64,000 bases of DNA from Vibrio hyugaensis (GCF_002906655.1 NZ_CP025795.1:62001-126000), one strand, 5' to 3'. Shown: positions 19,236 to 28,825, counted from the stretch's first letter. Program-made: numbers and translations. Notes: a model not told the origin generated them from the sequence alone.

Positions 19236-20576
19236 TTAACTTACCTTAAACTTAGTCCACACTTGTGAGCGCCAACGTCTTGCCATGATGATACCCCGTA
19301 CCCATTCATCCAGAGCAATCGCCATCCAAGCACCAATGACGCCGTAGCCTAAGTGAATACCGAAGAGGTAAGAAAACACCACACCTAAGCCCCACATGCT
19401 TAAAATACCCATTTGCACAGGGAATTTGATGTCACCAGCGCCTTTCAGTGCCGAGATGAAGATGAGGTTAAACACACGGCCAGCTTCTAGCACGATGGAA
19501 CCCATTACCAATGCGCCTGCCAAGGCTAAGATTTCAGGCTGATCGGTAAACACACTCAAAATCTCTTCGTGGAACAAGTAAATCAAACACGTTGCCGCCG
19601 TTGATGCAGCAAACCCGACCAAGAAGTAGATCTGCACGCGCTTCAAAATACTGGTTACCCAACCTTTACCAATGTAGTAACCCGTCTGGATCTGTGCCGC
19701 CTGACCAATCGCCAGCGCAAACGCGAACGAGAAACGCGCGATGTTTTGTGCATAGGTAAACGCTGCAAGTGATGACGTCCCCATTTGCACCACAAAGTAC
19801 ACGATACAGATCTGCGCCATGTTGTAAGACAGCACTTCGCCCGCGTTCATGCCACCGATTTTTAGGATCTTCTTGAACACGTCTTTCGGCACTTGTTTTA
19901 CCTTGGACATTGGCAGTTCGATGCTGCTGCGTTTCAAAATCACCCCCAGCAATAACGTACCAATGACTTGGCTCACTACTGTCGCCACTGCAACACCTTC
20001 AACGCCATACACAGGCAAACCAAACGGCTGATAGAGCGCAATGTAGTTACCAATGATGTTGAACACACCAGAAATTAGGTTAACGACCATTGGCGAGCGT
20101 GAATAACCGTGGCTACGCAAAATCGTGGTGAAGACGATACCGATGGTGACGTTGAACGTCATCGCCCCGCTGATCAGTAAGTACTCGCGCGCATACTGTT
20201 CAACTTGCGCTTCTAACCCGTAATACGGCAAGAAGAACACCGCACCAATCACGGCAAGCACACTTAAGAACGCACCAACAACGACCGATAACGCAACGCT
20301 GGCAACACCGACATCAACCGACTCTCTTTCACGTCCTGCACCGTTATATTGCGCAATCAAAATGCCCGTGCCACTGCTGACAAAGGTGGATACGATGATC
20401 AAGAAAAACGTTAATTGAGTGATAACACCGACCGCAGACACGGCTTTGTCTGAGTAACCACTCAACATGAATACGTCACTGGTTCCTAAAGCCGTCCGTA
20501 GCAAAATTTCGACAAGTATCGGCCAAGCCAATGCCACGATGGACATACGTTGGTTGATATTCTGGCTTTTAGGCAT
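19236..20576 (-). CDS. MATE family multidrug/Na+ antiporter
   Basis: Inner-membrane efflux protein of 446 residues with about twelve hydrophobic segments in two related halves. ALAWPILVEILLRTALGTSDVFMLSGYSD is typical of the N-terminal MATE region (NorM-type). The frame is open to 20612, but the start at 20576 has AAAGG 8 nt upstream and gives a normal N-terminus. A terminator-like hairpin sits directly upstream in the leader, suggesting attenuation. The upstream gene is the second LacI regulator of the sugar locus, but that is ~215 bp away. Substrate unknown. Confidence 0.92.
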   Translation of the reverse strand: MPKSQNINQRMSIVALAWPILVEILLRTALGTSDVFMLSGYSDKAVSAVGVITQLTFFLIIVSTFVSSGTGILIAQYNGAGRERESVDVGVASVALSVVVGAFLSVLAVIGAVFFLPYYGLEAQVEQYAREYLLISGAMTFNVTIGIVFTTILRSHGYSRSPMVVNLISGVFNIIGNYIALYQPFGLPVYGVEGVAVATVVSQVIGTLLLGVILKRSSIELPMSKVKQVPKDVFKKILKIGGMNAGEVLSYNMAQICIVYFVVQMGTSSLAAFTYAQNIARFSFAFALAIGQAAQIQTGYYIGKGWVTSILKRVQIYFLVGFAASTAATCLIYLFHEEILSVFTDQPEILALAGALVMGSIVLEAGRVFNLIFISALKGAGDIKFPVQMGILSMWGLGVVFSYLFGIHLGYGVIGAWMAIALDEWVRGIIMARRWRSQVWTKFKVS

Positions 20577-20596
20577 GTGTTGGACCTTTCCTACAA

Positions 20597-20631
20597 CTAA
20601 AAACTGCCCCACAGAAAACTGTGAGGCAGTT
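20597..20631 (-). promoter_or_regulatory. Terminator-like hairpin in the leader of the MATE gene
   Basis: Read on the minus strand, AACTGCCTCACAG pairs with CTGTGGGGCAGTT (13 bp with one T-G wobble, TTTT loop). It is followed by a T run and ends only ~20 bp before the MATE start, overlapping the space where a promoter would have to fit. It is therefore probably an attenuator or the terminator of the upstream lacI gene read through to the exporter. Confidence 0.6.
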
Positions 20632-20792
20632 CAAAAATTAGATTTCTCAAGATTTGGCTATTTTTGGTGATTGTGTATTTAACCAACAAAATTCAGGCGC
20701 GAATTTTAGACGGACTTTGGTCACAAATACAGCAATATTTCACGAGTTTCGCAAAATAATTTCTAATGGGTTAGAGACTTACTCCAACTCAA

Positions 20793-21806
20793 TTAACGAA
20801 ATTTAGACACCGTCGATTGGCGAACGATCAGCTCGATCGGCGGCAGACGAACCTCATGCCTATCACCACTCAACAAATTGAGAATGGACTCGGCACAAAC
20901 CGCTCCAACTTCTTCAATTGGCTGACGCATTGTGGTAAGTGCTGGGGTGAAATATTGCGAAGTTGGCAAGTCATCAAAACCAATGACGGACACATCTTCT
21001 GGCACACGAATACCATGATCATGCAATGCCTTTATCGCCCCATAGGCCGTTTGGTCATTGGCGGCAAAGAGCGCCGAGAAATGCACTTTCGATTCAATCA
21101 ACTCAACGGTTTTATCGTAGCCCGTTTCACTACTGAAATCGCCTTGCTTGGTCAATTTTGGAAGCACTTTAATTCCAGCTTCTTGCAGAGCGTTCTTGTA
21201 GCCAACAAAACGAGCTACGGCATCCGGTTGATTCAAAAGTCCTTTGATATGGGCAATATTCACGTGCCCTTGCTGCATTAAATGCAAGGTAGCCATGTAT
21301 CCGCCCAACACATTATCTATATTTATCGATCGAACCTTATCGCCAATCACATCATACCCAACGGCAACCACCGGAATTCGTTGGGCATAATCCAAAATCT
21401 GCTCTTCCGTTAGACTGCCCGTCACGATGATCACTCCGTCCACATTACTCTTTGCCAAATACTCCAAAGCATGAGATTCCAGTGAACGCTGCCAATGCCC
21501 TGTGGCAATCACCAAAGAGTAGCCCTGTGCATTAAGCACTTTCTCCATATCGTTGAGGATACGGCTGGTGTGTGGGCTCTCTGGATGTTGGATAAGTACA
21601 CCAATGGTCATGGAACGCGTATTGGTGCCCTGACCCATTTGATAATTTGGCTTATAACCCAGTGACTTGATCGCTTTTTCTATGTTTTGGCTTTTATCGT
21701 CAGAGACATACGTCGTGCGATTGAGGAAACGTGAAACGGTACTCGGGGAAACCCCCGCCAACTTTGCCACATCATAAATGGATGCCGCTTTTTTATTTTT
21801 TTTCAT
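20793..21806 (-). CDS. LacI family transcriptional regulator (distal, sugar locus)
   Basis: DNA-binding regulator of 337 residues. The LacI helix-turn-helix with hinge is intact (SIYDVAKLAGVSPSTVSRFL at 9-28). It is followed by a periplasmic-binding-protein-like sensor domain that ends with IGFDDLPTSQYFTPALTTMRQP. Located at the 3' end of the beta-glucosidase/ABC locus, 134 bp after the ATPase gene. Residue pattern suggests a sugar ligand. It differs clearly from the other LacI protein at 27.6 kb, so the locus has two dedicated regulators. Confidence 0.92.
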   Translation of the reverse strand: MKKNKKAASIYDVAKLAGVSPSTVSRFLNRTTYVSDDKSQNIEKAIKSLGYKPNYQMGQGTNTRSMTIGVLIQHPESPHTSRILNDMEKVLNAQGYSLVIATGHWQRSLESHALEYLAKSNVDGVIIVTGSLTEEQILDYAQRIPVVAVGYDVIGDKVRSINIDNVLGGYMATLHLMQQGHVNIAHIKGLLNQPDAVARFVGYKNALQEAGIKVLPKLTKQGDFSSETGYDKTVELIESKVHFSALFAANDQTAYGAIKALHDHGIRVPEDVSVIGFDDLPTSQYFTPALTTMRQPIEEVGAVCAESILNLLSGDRHEVRLPPIELIVRQSTVSKFR

Positions 21807-21901
21807 TGTAGGAATTTTCCCAGCAAGCTAATAATAAAAATATAAGTTGCGACGGGGGGCGCGACAACGTTTTGATAAGGGAAATGAGAACTAGATAAGT
21901 C

Positions 21902-21925
21902 GCCAGTACGCAAGCGCGCACTGGC
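21902..21925 (-). terminator. Hairpin between ATPase gene and distal lacI
   Basis: GCCAGT and ACTGGC arms with inner CGC/GCG pairing. No T run follows on the minus strand, so this is a weak terminator or mRNA-stabilising element. Confidence 0.35.
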
Positions 21926-21940
21926 TTTCATATCGGAGGT

Positions 21941-23035
21941 TTAGAATGTCGCGAGCGAGTTTTCACTCAATGCATCAAATAGGTGAATCGCATCCAAATC
22001 CAAGTACAGAGTCAGCGTATCCACATCCACTTCTGCCGCTTGTGTTTCAACCATAAGAGGCTGACCTGCGATTTCTGTTTTCAGCAAGATACTCGCGCCC
22101 AATAGCTCCTTGTCTTTGATTTTGACTGGGAACGGCAACACGCGGTCGTGGTCGACCTGTTCTGCACGCAGATGGATATCTGTTGGACGAACACCAAAGT
22201 GCAAGGCTAAGTTCTTAGACGCATGCGCTTTAAAACGTTCTGGCAACGGAATACGAACCTCGCCTAATTCCACTTCCCAGTTACCTTCTTCCCCCACCAA
22301 TTTCGCGTCCAACATGTTCATTGATGGGTTACCAATAAACTGAGCCACAAATTTGTTTGCCGGGCGTTGGAACACTTCTGTTGGTGTGCCGACCTGAGCC
22401 ACATAACCATCTTTTAGAATCACGATGCGATCCGCCAATGTCATGGCTTCAATCTGATCATGTGTCACGTAGATGGTAGTGGTCTTCAGTTCACGGTGAA
22501 GGTGTTTGATCTCTTCACGCATGACGCCACGTAACTTGGCATCTAGGTTCGATAGCGGCTCATCAAATAGGAATACTTTTGGCGTACGTACCATTGCACG
22601 GCCCATTGCAACGCGTTGACGTTGACCACCAGACAGCTCTTTTGGCTTACGTTCTAATAACGCGTCAAGCTCAAGCATTTTCGCGGCTTTGCGTACTTCG
22701 ACATCGATTTGGTCTTTTGGCATCCCTTTTAGCTTGAGGGCAAAAGCGATGTTCTCGTAAACCGTCATATGTGGGTACAGTGCATAACTTTGAAACACCA
22801 TCGCAAGGTCACGGTCTTTGGCATCGACCTTGTTCATCAACTTGTCACCGACGTAAATCTCACCGCCAGTGATGCTTTCCAAACCCGCAAGCATACGCAG
22901 TGTAGTCGACTTACCACAGCCCGAAGGGCCGAGAAAAACCACAAACTCGCCATCTTGAACCGTGAAGTCGAAGTGTTTCACTACCTCAACATCATCGTAG
23001 GATTTCTTGATGTTTTTGAATTCGACTTTTGCCAT
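21941..23035 (-). CDS. Sugar ABC transporter ATP-binding protein (MalK/UgpC/MsmK type)
   Basis: ATPase that powers the sugar importer encoded upstream. 364 residues: Walker A GPSGCGKST at 37-45, Q-loop, signature LSGGQRQRVAMGRA, Walker B VFLFDEPLSNLDA, and H-loop ThDQiEA. A C-terminal TOBE/MalK regulatory domain (~240-364) is typical of the CUT1 class. Its ATG overlaps the GH1 stop by one base (TAATG), so the two are translationally coupled. Last gene of the importer operon before the distal LacI. Confidence 0.95.
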   Translation of the reverse strand: MAKVEFKNIKKSYDDVEVVKHFDFTVQDGEFVVFLGPSGCGKSTTLRMLAGLESITGGEIYVGDKLMNKVDAKDRDLAMVFQSYALYPHMTVYENIAFALKLKGMPKDQIDVEVRKAAKMLELDALLERKPKELSGGQRQRVAMGRAMVRTPKVFLFDEPLSNLDAKLRGVMREEIKHLHRELKTTTIYVTHDQIEAMTLADRIVILKDGYVAQVGTPTEVFQRPANKFVAQFIGNPSMNMLDAKLVGEEGNWEVELGEVRIPLPERFKAHASKNLALHFGVRPTDIHLRAEQVDHDRVLPFPVKIKDKELLGASILLKTEIAGQPLMVETQAAEVDVDTLTLYLDLDAIHLFDALSENSLATF

Positions 23036-24384
23036 TACTGATTCTCCTCAGCTCGAGCCAACAGCATGTTGCGATAAGCAATTGCGCTCGCTTTTAAGGT
23101 GCGCTTTTGCGTTTGGTAATCCACGTGGACAATGCCAAAGCGCTGCTTATAACCGTAAGCCCACTCGAAGTTGTCCATTAGGCTCCAAGCGAAGTAGCCA
23201 TCCACATTCACACCGGCCTTAATAGCTGCATCTAGCGCTTCTAAGTGCTGTTGGAAATAACGCACGCGCTGCTCATCATTCACTTCGCCGTCAATGCAGT
23301 GGTCATCGCCTGCTGCGCCGTTTTCAGTGATGTAAAGTGGTGGCAGGTTCGGGTAACGGTCATTCAAACGCAGGAGCAAATCTGTCAGCGCTTGTGGGTG
23401 AATTTCCCAACCAATGAATGTGTGCTCTTGCTCCGGTTGAGGCACCGTTTCAATGTCACCGTGCTCGTTGTAACGCACCACACAACGGGTATAGAAGTTA
23501 ATGCCAATAAAGTCCAAGTCGGTTTGGATAATATCGAGGTCACCTTCCAGAATCATAGGTAGGTTATGCGCCTGACGATCCAACACGAGTTGAGGGTATT
23601 CCCCCTTTAGTACTGGATCCATAAACCAATGGTAGCCTTCTGCATCACTGTATTCTGCCGCACCAATGTCTGCGTCGCTGTATGGGTAAGCTGGCGTCGC
23701 ATTAAATACACAGCCGTGCATCGCATTGGGTGCGTTCTTACGCATGTGTGGAATAGCAAGACCATGGGCCAACATCAAGTGGTGCGCAGACAAGAAGCCT
23801 TCACGTTCACCCTTAAGACCTGGAGCATGTTCACCCCAGCGGTAACCTAAGTAAGCAGAGCAGAACGGTTCGTTTAATGTTGCGTATGAATTAATCTTGT
23901 CGCCGAAGTAAGCACTGACTACTTTTGCGTATTGCTCAAACTTGTAAGCCGTTTCTCGGTTTAGCCAGCCGCCTTTGTCTTCAAGGTATTGCGGTAGATC
24001 CCAGTGGTATAGAGTCACGAATACTTTCAAACCACGAGCATGACACTCATCGATGATTTGCTCATAGAACTTCAAGCCTTCTTCATTCACCTTGCCATCT
24101 TCAGGAATGATGCGAGGCCACGCCATTGAAAGGCGGTATGCACCCACGCCTAACCCTTGAATCATTTCAATATCTTGCTTCCACAGATGGAAATGGTCAC
24201 ACGCCACGTCACCATTGTCTGCATTATCGACAGCTCCTGGCTTATCGCAAAAGGTGTCCCAAATTGAAGGCGTACGCCCACCCAGTTGTGCACCGCCCTC
24301 AATCTGATAAGAAGAGGTTGCGACACCAAATAAGAACTCTGGGCTACGTAATTTTGAATCTTGTGGTAGTTGGAATTTATTCAT
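23035..24384 (-). CDS. GH1 family beta-glucosidase
   Basis: Cytoplasmic glycosidase that hydrolyses beta-linked disaccharides or aryl-glucosides after import. 449 residues, the usual length. Acid/base Glu172 lies in TLNEPFC and nucleophile Glu354 in YITENGAA; FLFGVATSSYQIEGG is the N-terminal GH1 signature. The frame extends upstream to 24522, but the start at 24384 matches the family and has AAAGGT upstream. It sits inside an ABC-importer operon rather than a PTS operon. A non-phosphorylated substrate such as cellobiose or another beta-glucan fragment is therefore likely (inference). Confidence 0.95.
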   Translation of the reverse strand: MNKFQLPQDSKLRSPEFLFGVATSSYQIEGGAQLGGRTPSIWDTFCDKPGAVDNADNGDVACDHFHLWKQDIEMIQGLGVGAYRLSMAWPRIIPEDGKVNEEGLKFYEQIIDECHARGLKVFVTLYHWDLPQYLEDKGGWLNRETAYKFEQYAKVVSAYFGDKINSYATLNEPFCSAYLGYRWGEHAPGLKGEREGFLSAHHLMLAHGLAIPHMRKNAPNAMHGCVFNATPAYPYSDADIGAAEYSDAEGYHWFMDPVLKGEYPQLVLDRQAHNLPMILEGDLDIIQTDLDFIGINFYTRCVVRYNEHGDIETVPQPEQEHTFIGWEIHPQALTDLLLRLNDRYPNLPPLYITENGAAGDDHCIDGEVNDEQRVRYFQQHLEALDAAIKAGVNVDGYFAWSLMDNFEWAYGYKQRFGIVHVDYQTQKRTLKASAIAYRNMLLARAEENQ

Positions 24385-24407
24385 TGTTATAAAACCTTTT
24401 GTTTCGC

Positions 24408-25292
24408 TTAGCCCTTGACGGCACCAGAGGTCAAGCCGCTGATCATCTGTTTTGAGGCAAATAAGTAAGTAATCACTAACGGTAAAATGGAGATGGTGGT
24501 TCCGAGCATCACCGCTCCCCACGGCGTATTCGGAATGCCCTGCACACTTCGCAGTGCCTGCGTAATCACGTAGTTTTCTGGCGTTGTCAGTACCACAAGT
24601 GGCTGCATGAACATGTTCCAGAAGAAGACAAACTGCACGATTGCTAGGGTTGCGAGCGCCGGTTTCATCAGTGGCAATACCACGCTCCAGTAAGTTCTAA
24701 ATTCACCCGCGCCATCGAGCTTCGCCGCTTCTAACAGCTCTTTCGGAATCGATGCCACCACGTGTTGGCGCATCAAGAAAATACCAAATGGTGTGGTCGT
24801 GAACGGTAACCAAACGGCAAGATGGTTATCGAGCAAGCCAAGAAATTTCACGATCATGAAGTACGGAATCAAGCTCAGTACCGGTGGAATCATCATCGAC
24901 CCGACCAGCATGCCAAACAGCAAGTTTTTGCCCTTGAACTTGTACACCGCAAAGGCGTAACCGCCCATGCTACAAAACAGCAGTGAAATCGTGGTACCTA
25001 GGAACGCGATGTAGATGGAGTTAAACATCGCCTGCCAGAAAGGCATGATTTCCAGTAGCTTTGCGTAGTTCACCGCGAGGCTGTCACCAATGGCAAAGCT
25101 GATGCCTGTGCCGAAGATTTCAGTGCGGTCACGCGTCGATAGCAACGCCGACCAAATGAACGGGAATACGGTCATGATGGCAGACACCACCAACACAGTG
25201 CCGAGCATCACCATTAATATCTTGGTAAAGATCTCGATGCTGCGATCGCTTGGACGCCAACGCTGCGCCGCAGGTAAGGTAGTTGTAGTCAT
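24408..25292 (-). CDS. Sugar ABC transporter permease (MalG-like)
   Basis: Inner-membrane permease of 294 residues with six hydrophobic segments. The EAA loop that contacts the ATPase is present (EAAKLDGAGEFRTYWSVVLP, near residue 190). GGGGAGC precedes the start, which lies one base after the preceding permease stop. The C-terminus SGLTSGAVKG is characteristic of CUT1 MalG-type subunits. Pairs with the MalF-like subunit encoded immediately upstream. Confidence 0.95.
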   Translation of the reverse strand: MTTTTLPAAQRWRPSDRSIEIFTKILMVMLGTVLVVSAIMTVFPFIWSALLSTRDRTEIFGTGISFAIGDSLAVNYAKLLEIMPFWQAMFNSIYIAFLGTTISLLFCSMGGYAFAVYKFKGKNLLFGMLVGSMMIPPVLSLIPYFMIVKFLGLLDNHLAVWLPFTTTPFGIFLMRQHVVASIPKELLEAAKLDGAGEFRTYWSVVLPLMKPALATLAIVQFVFFWNMFMQPLVVLTTPENYVITQALRSVQGIPNTPWGAVMLGTTISILPLVITYLFASKQMISGLTSGAVKG

Positions 25293-25293
25293 C

Positions 25294-26283
25294 TTATTGC
25301 TCCCCTAGACCTTTCTTACCGAAGAAGAAGAATTGAATCGCCGTACAGCCTGCAATCAAGGTAAACAGTAACCATGAAATCGCTGATGCAGTCCCCATCT
25401 CTAACCATTCCCAGCCCACTTTGTAGAGGTACATAGAGATGGTTAAACCTGATTGGCCTGTACCACCCGTACCACGCGTTAGGACAAAAGGTTCTTCGAA
25501 CAACTGCAAGTTACCGATGATGGTCATGGTGACCGCAAAGAAGATGAATGGGCGAATCATTGGCAGTGAAATGCTCCAGAAACGACGCCATGCGTTTGCA
25601 CCGTCCATGCGTGCCGCTTCTAGGATGTCTTTAGGAATCGTCATCAAGCCAGTGGTGTAAAGCACAATGTTGAAACCGGTGTACTTCCAGAACACCATGA
25701 TGGCGATAGAAGGTTTAACCATAGTGGCGTCATCTAACCAACGGATTGGTTGGAAGTCGTTCACCCAAGAGAATGCCCAGCCGAACAGCGTGCTATCTGC
25801 CAACGCCATCAAGCTTTGGTTGATGATCCCTGAGTTTGGCGAATACATGTTAAAGAAGATGAGCGACGCAGCCACCGTTGAAGTGATGAACGGCAAGAAG
25901 TAAGCCGACGTCAACCAATGACGGAAGCGGTCTCCTAGCGACACCAAGATGTACGCAACAGGCAATGCCACCAAGTGTTGCGCGACACCAGAAGTCACAG
26001 CTAGCCAGAGTGTGTTCTTTAATGAACGCCAAAGCCACGGGTCGGTCAGTGCAATGTGGTAATTCTCAAAACCCACATAATCCATCGCCCCCAAACCTTC
26101 AACAGGGTTCCACTCATGGAAGGAAAGAAAAATAGAAAACAGTAACGGGAAAATCCCAAACACGGAAAAAATAATCAAAAACGGCAGTAGGAATCCATAC
26201 GGTGTAAGCGCTTTCAAATTTAGACGAGAAAAAATACTCTCACGCTCTGATGTTTCCATAACCTTGCTCGCTGCCTGATTCAT
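25294..26283 (-). CDS. Sugar ABC transporter permease (MalF-like)
   Basis: Inner-membrane permease of 329 residues, six to seven hydrophobic segments, with the EAA loop EAARMDGANAWRRFWSISLP near residue 222. GAGG precedes the start. Forms the translocation pore with the MalG-like subunit; the binding protein gene lies 60 bp upstream, separated by an mRNA hairpin. Confidence 0.95.
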   Translation of the reverse strand: MNQAASKVMETSERESIFSRLNLKALTPYGFLLPFLIIFSVFGIFPLLFSIFLSFHEWNPVEGLGAMDYVGFENYHIALTDPWLWRSLKNTLWLAVTSGVAQHLVALPVAYILVSLGDRFRHWLTSAYFLPFITSTVAASLIFFNMYSPNSGIINQSLMALADSTLFGWAFSWVNDFQPIRWLDDATMVKPSIAIMVFWKYTGFNIVLYTTGLMTIPKDILEAARMDGANAWRRFWSISLPMIRPFIFFAVTMTIIGNLQLFEEPFVLTRGTGGTGQSGLTISMYLYKVGWEWLEMGTASAISWLLFTLIAGCTAIQFFFFGKKGLGEQ

Positions 26284-26300
26284 AGTAACGACCTCTCATC

Positions 26301-26321
26301 AGGAGGGCGTGGTGCCCTCCT
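26301..26321 (-). other. Intercistronic hairpin after the binding-protein gene
   Basis: AGGAGGGC and GCCCTCCT form a perfect 8-bp stem with a 5-nt loop and no T run. In binding-protein operons such a stem usually protects the upstream message, allowing more binding protein than permease. Confidence 0.6.
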
Positions 26322-26343
26322 TGCTTACCAAATAGCAAATTGC

Positions 26344-27591
26344 TTACATGTTGCGAGTACGGCGCTTGATCATGCGCTCTGCATCTTTCAATGCCGTTTC
26401 AATGTCTTTGCCTTCATCCAACACTTCCATCAGTGCATTTTCTAAGATGATAGAGCGAGCAACGTGGTCGCCTTTCGCTGGTGCCACTGGTTTGATGTTT
26501 TGTGCCACTTCAGCAAACAGTAAGCGCGCCTGCTGACCACCTAAGAATTCAATTTTCTCTTCAAACATAGGGTCGTCGTAAGTTGTGGTGTTTGCAGGGA
26601 ATGCTGCAATAGTGTCGAAGTGTTTAAGTTGAATCTCACGCTTAGTTGTCATGTATTCGATCAGCTTCCAAGCGTCATCTTGGTGCTTAGATTGCGTAGG
26701 AATAGAAAGGAATGAGCCACCCCAGCTTCCGTAAATACCATCAGGAAGGTTAGATACGCCCCAGCTGCCGGCTGTTTCTGGCGCAATCCAGTTGTTTAGG
26801 TGACCAAGTAGCCAAGCACCAGAAAGCTGTGTTGCAAATGTGCCGTTACGGAAACCTTCGTACCATTCGTTTGACCACGCAAGAATGCGACCGTCCAAGC
26901 CTTTATCACGGATCTCTTTTGCTACTTCAAAAGCGTGAACAAAGCGCTCTGACGTCACTACTGGGTTGCCGTCTTTATCAAAGTAAAGACCCTCCCCCTC
27001 AGGTACTGTGGTGAAGATGATCGCTTGCGCCACATCTGCTGCAGAGGCAATCAATTGAACATTCTGTTGTTTAAGTTTTTCACCTGCTGCAATGTAAGAA
27101 TCCCAATCTTTGATCGCTTCGTTGATATCAATACCCGCTTTTTCGAAAATGTCAGTGCGGTAGTACATCACACCCGGACCAAGGTCGACAGGCATACCGT
27201 ACACATCACCGTCTGCGCCTTTACCTTGCGCCCATGCATAAGGTGCGAAGCTCTCTGCGTATTTGTCAGCGCCGTATTTTTCAGACAGGTTAACCAAACC
27301 ACCCGATGCCACAAATGGGCCTATTTTTTCTACATCAACAACAATCACATCACCCGCACCAGAGCCCGTTGCTAGGTTGGTTGTTAGCTTTGTATGGTGA
27401 TCACCGTGGTTATTCATCAGGTAATCAACCTTAATCCCTGTTTCTTTCTCGAAATCCGGTAGCAGCACTTTCAAACTGCTGTCGAAATCTGGGAAGCCAT
27501 CAAAGCGAATTTTGGATTCATCAGCTGCGTTTACCGTCGCAGCCACACCCAATGCAGCGGTCATCGCAAGCGTCAAAGTTTTCAGTTTCAT
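26344..27591 (-). CDS. Sugar ABC transporter periplasmic substrate-binding protein
   Basis: Family 1 (CUT1) extracellular solute-binding protein of 415 residues. Signal peptide cleaved after VNA near residue 22. It has the fold signatures TGIKVDYLMNNHGDHHTKL, GDVIVVDVEKIGPFVASGGLV and WLLGHLNN with many Trp/Tyr suited to sugar stacking. AAGGAC precedes the start. Lies 22 bp after the proximal lacI and is the first transport gene of the operon. Substrate not determined by sequence; the accompanying GH1 enzyme points to a beta-glucoside. Confidence 0.94.
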   Translation of the reverse strand: MKLKTLTLAMTAALGVAATVNAADESKIRFDGFPDFDSSLKVLLPDFEKETGIKVDYLMNNHGDHHTKLTTNLATGSGAGDVIVVDVEKIGPFVASGGLVNLSEKYGADKYAESFAPYAWAQGKGADGDVYGMPVDLGPGVMYYRTDIFEKAGIDINEAIKDWDSYIAAGEKLKQQNVQLIASAADVAQAIIFTTVPEGEGLYFDKDGNPVVTSERFVHAFEVAKEIRDKGLDGRILAWSNEWYEGFRNGTFATQLSGAWLLGHLNNWIAPETAGSWGVSNLPDGIYGSWGGSFLSIPTQSKHQDDAWKLIEYMTTKREIQLKHFDTIAAFPANTTTYDDPMFEEKIEFLGGQQARLLFAEVAQNIKPVAPAKGDHVARSIILENALMEVLDEGKDIETALKDAERMIKRRTRNM

Positions 27592-27613
27592 GTTGTTGTC
27601 CTTAATTATCGTT

Positions 27614-28618
27614 TTATAGGGTATGCAGTTCCTTGACCGAACTTCTTGGCACTAAGGCCGGTGATAATTTGAAGTTCACATCTCGTTTGTTTTTATTGAG
27701 GATTTGAATCACGAGCTGGACAGCTTCAGCACTCATTTGCTCAATAGGGAAGTTAACTGTGGTAAGGGCTGGCGTGAGGTAGCGCGCAAACAAAATGTCA
27801 TCAAATCCAACCAGAGATACTTGCTCAGGAACATCAACGCCATGGGCTTTAAGCACTTCATAAGCACCAAAGGCCATGTGATCATTACAAGCAAATACGG
27901 CAGTAAAATGACAATCGCGCTTCAACAACTTGCGCATTGCGCTTTCCCCAGACTCTTCGGTAAAACCGGCCTCTGAGACCAATGCTTCGTCATACTCAAT
28001 TCCCGCTTCTTCAAGAGCCTTGCGGTAACCTTGTAGACGCCCCCGTGCATCGGACTTGTCCAGAGGGCCGGTGATACACGCTATGTTGCGATGCCCCATA
28101 CGCAACAAGTATTCGGTCGCCAACTGGCCACCAAATTCGTTGTCGATCTCAATACAGCTTTGTGCCATTTCAGGGATGAAGCGGTTAACTAACACCACCG
28201 GCATACCCTTTTCTTTAAGATCGATTAAATAATCATCTGTTAGGTTTTGTGCGTGCAAAATCATGGCATCAACGCGTCGACCAAGAAGAAACTCCACCGA
28301 TTCACGCTGACTTTGTTCTGAGTTAGAACCCGCAGTAACAATCACGTGGTAGCCAAAACGACGTAGACGCTCTTCCATGCTGTGTAAGATGCCAGAGTAA
28401 AATGGGCCACCAAGCTCCGGCACTATGATGCCAATGCTGCCCGTGCGGCTTGATGCCAATGCCTGCGCAATAGAATTAGGACGATAGCCAAGTGTTTGAA
28501 TCGCTTTTTCGACTTTCAGCTTTTTATCATGACTCACTCGGCTGGTGCCGTTGATCACACGAGAAACCGTAGCCTGAGAAACACCAGCGTATTCAGATAC
28601 ATCTTTAATCGTCGCCAC
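27614..28618 (-). CDS. LacI family transcriptional regulator (proximal, sugar locus)
   Basis: Regulator of 334 residues, starting at a GTG: AAGAGG lies 6 nt upstream and the protein then begins VATIKDVSEYAGVSQATVSR, the standard LacI N-terminus. The frame continues to an ATG at 28645, but that adds a non-family extension. The sensor domain ends LVGFDDILFARYLTPALTTVNFP. First gene of the importer operon, so probably autoregulated by the palindrome at 28801-28825. Confidence 0.93.
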   Translation of the reverse strand: MATIKDVSEYAGVSQATVSRVINGTSRVSHDKKLKVEKAIQTLGYRPNSIAQALASSRTGSIGIIVPELGGPFYSGILHSMEERLRRFGYHVIVTAGSNSEQSQRESVEFLLGRRVDAMILHAQNLTDDYLIDLKEKGMPVVLVNRFIPEMAQSCIEIDNEFGGQLATEYLLRMGHRNIACITGPLDKSDARGRLQGYRKALEEAGIEYDEALVSEAGFTEESGESAMRKLLKRDCHFTAVFACNDHMAFGAYEVLKAHGVDVPEQVSLVGFDDILFARYLTPALTTVNFPIEQMSAEAVQLVIQILNKNKRDVNFKLSPALVPRSSVKELHTL

Positions 28619-28723
28619 AAGAAACCTCTTCCACTTGAACCTCAAGATTCAATCTTGCTTCGAGATAAGCTCCTCGAAACCGCTTTCATGGCAGCTAGTA
28701 TTTCGGATTCACTGAGGTGTTAT

Positions 28724-28739
28724 CGTGAGAGAAATCACA
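28724..28739. promoter_or_regulatory. CRP-cAMP-like site
   Basis: CGTGA-N6-TCACA matches 9 of 10 consensus bases (TGTGA-N6-TCACA). It is about 106 bp upstream of the proximal lacI start, suggesting catabolite control of the importer operon. Confidence 0.55.
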
Positions 28740-28800
28740 CCGAAATCCCTTTAAATTCGGGCAATGTTTGAAAGAATGAGGCGCGTGGCAGTTTGCTTTC

Positions 28801-28825
28801 ATTTCATGAAACTGTTTCATGAAAT
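28801..28825. promoter_or_regulatory. 25-bp perfect palindrome, LacI-type operator
   Basis: Twelve-base arms are exactly complementary around one central base. Inside are TGAAAC-T-GTTTCA (28808-28820) and two overlapping TTTCATGAAA units. TGAAA...TTTCA half-sites are typical of LacI/GalR operators. Lies ~180 bp upstream of the proximal lacI gene. Confidence 0.75.
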
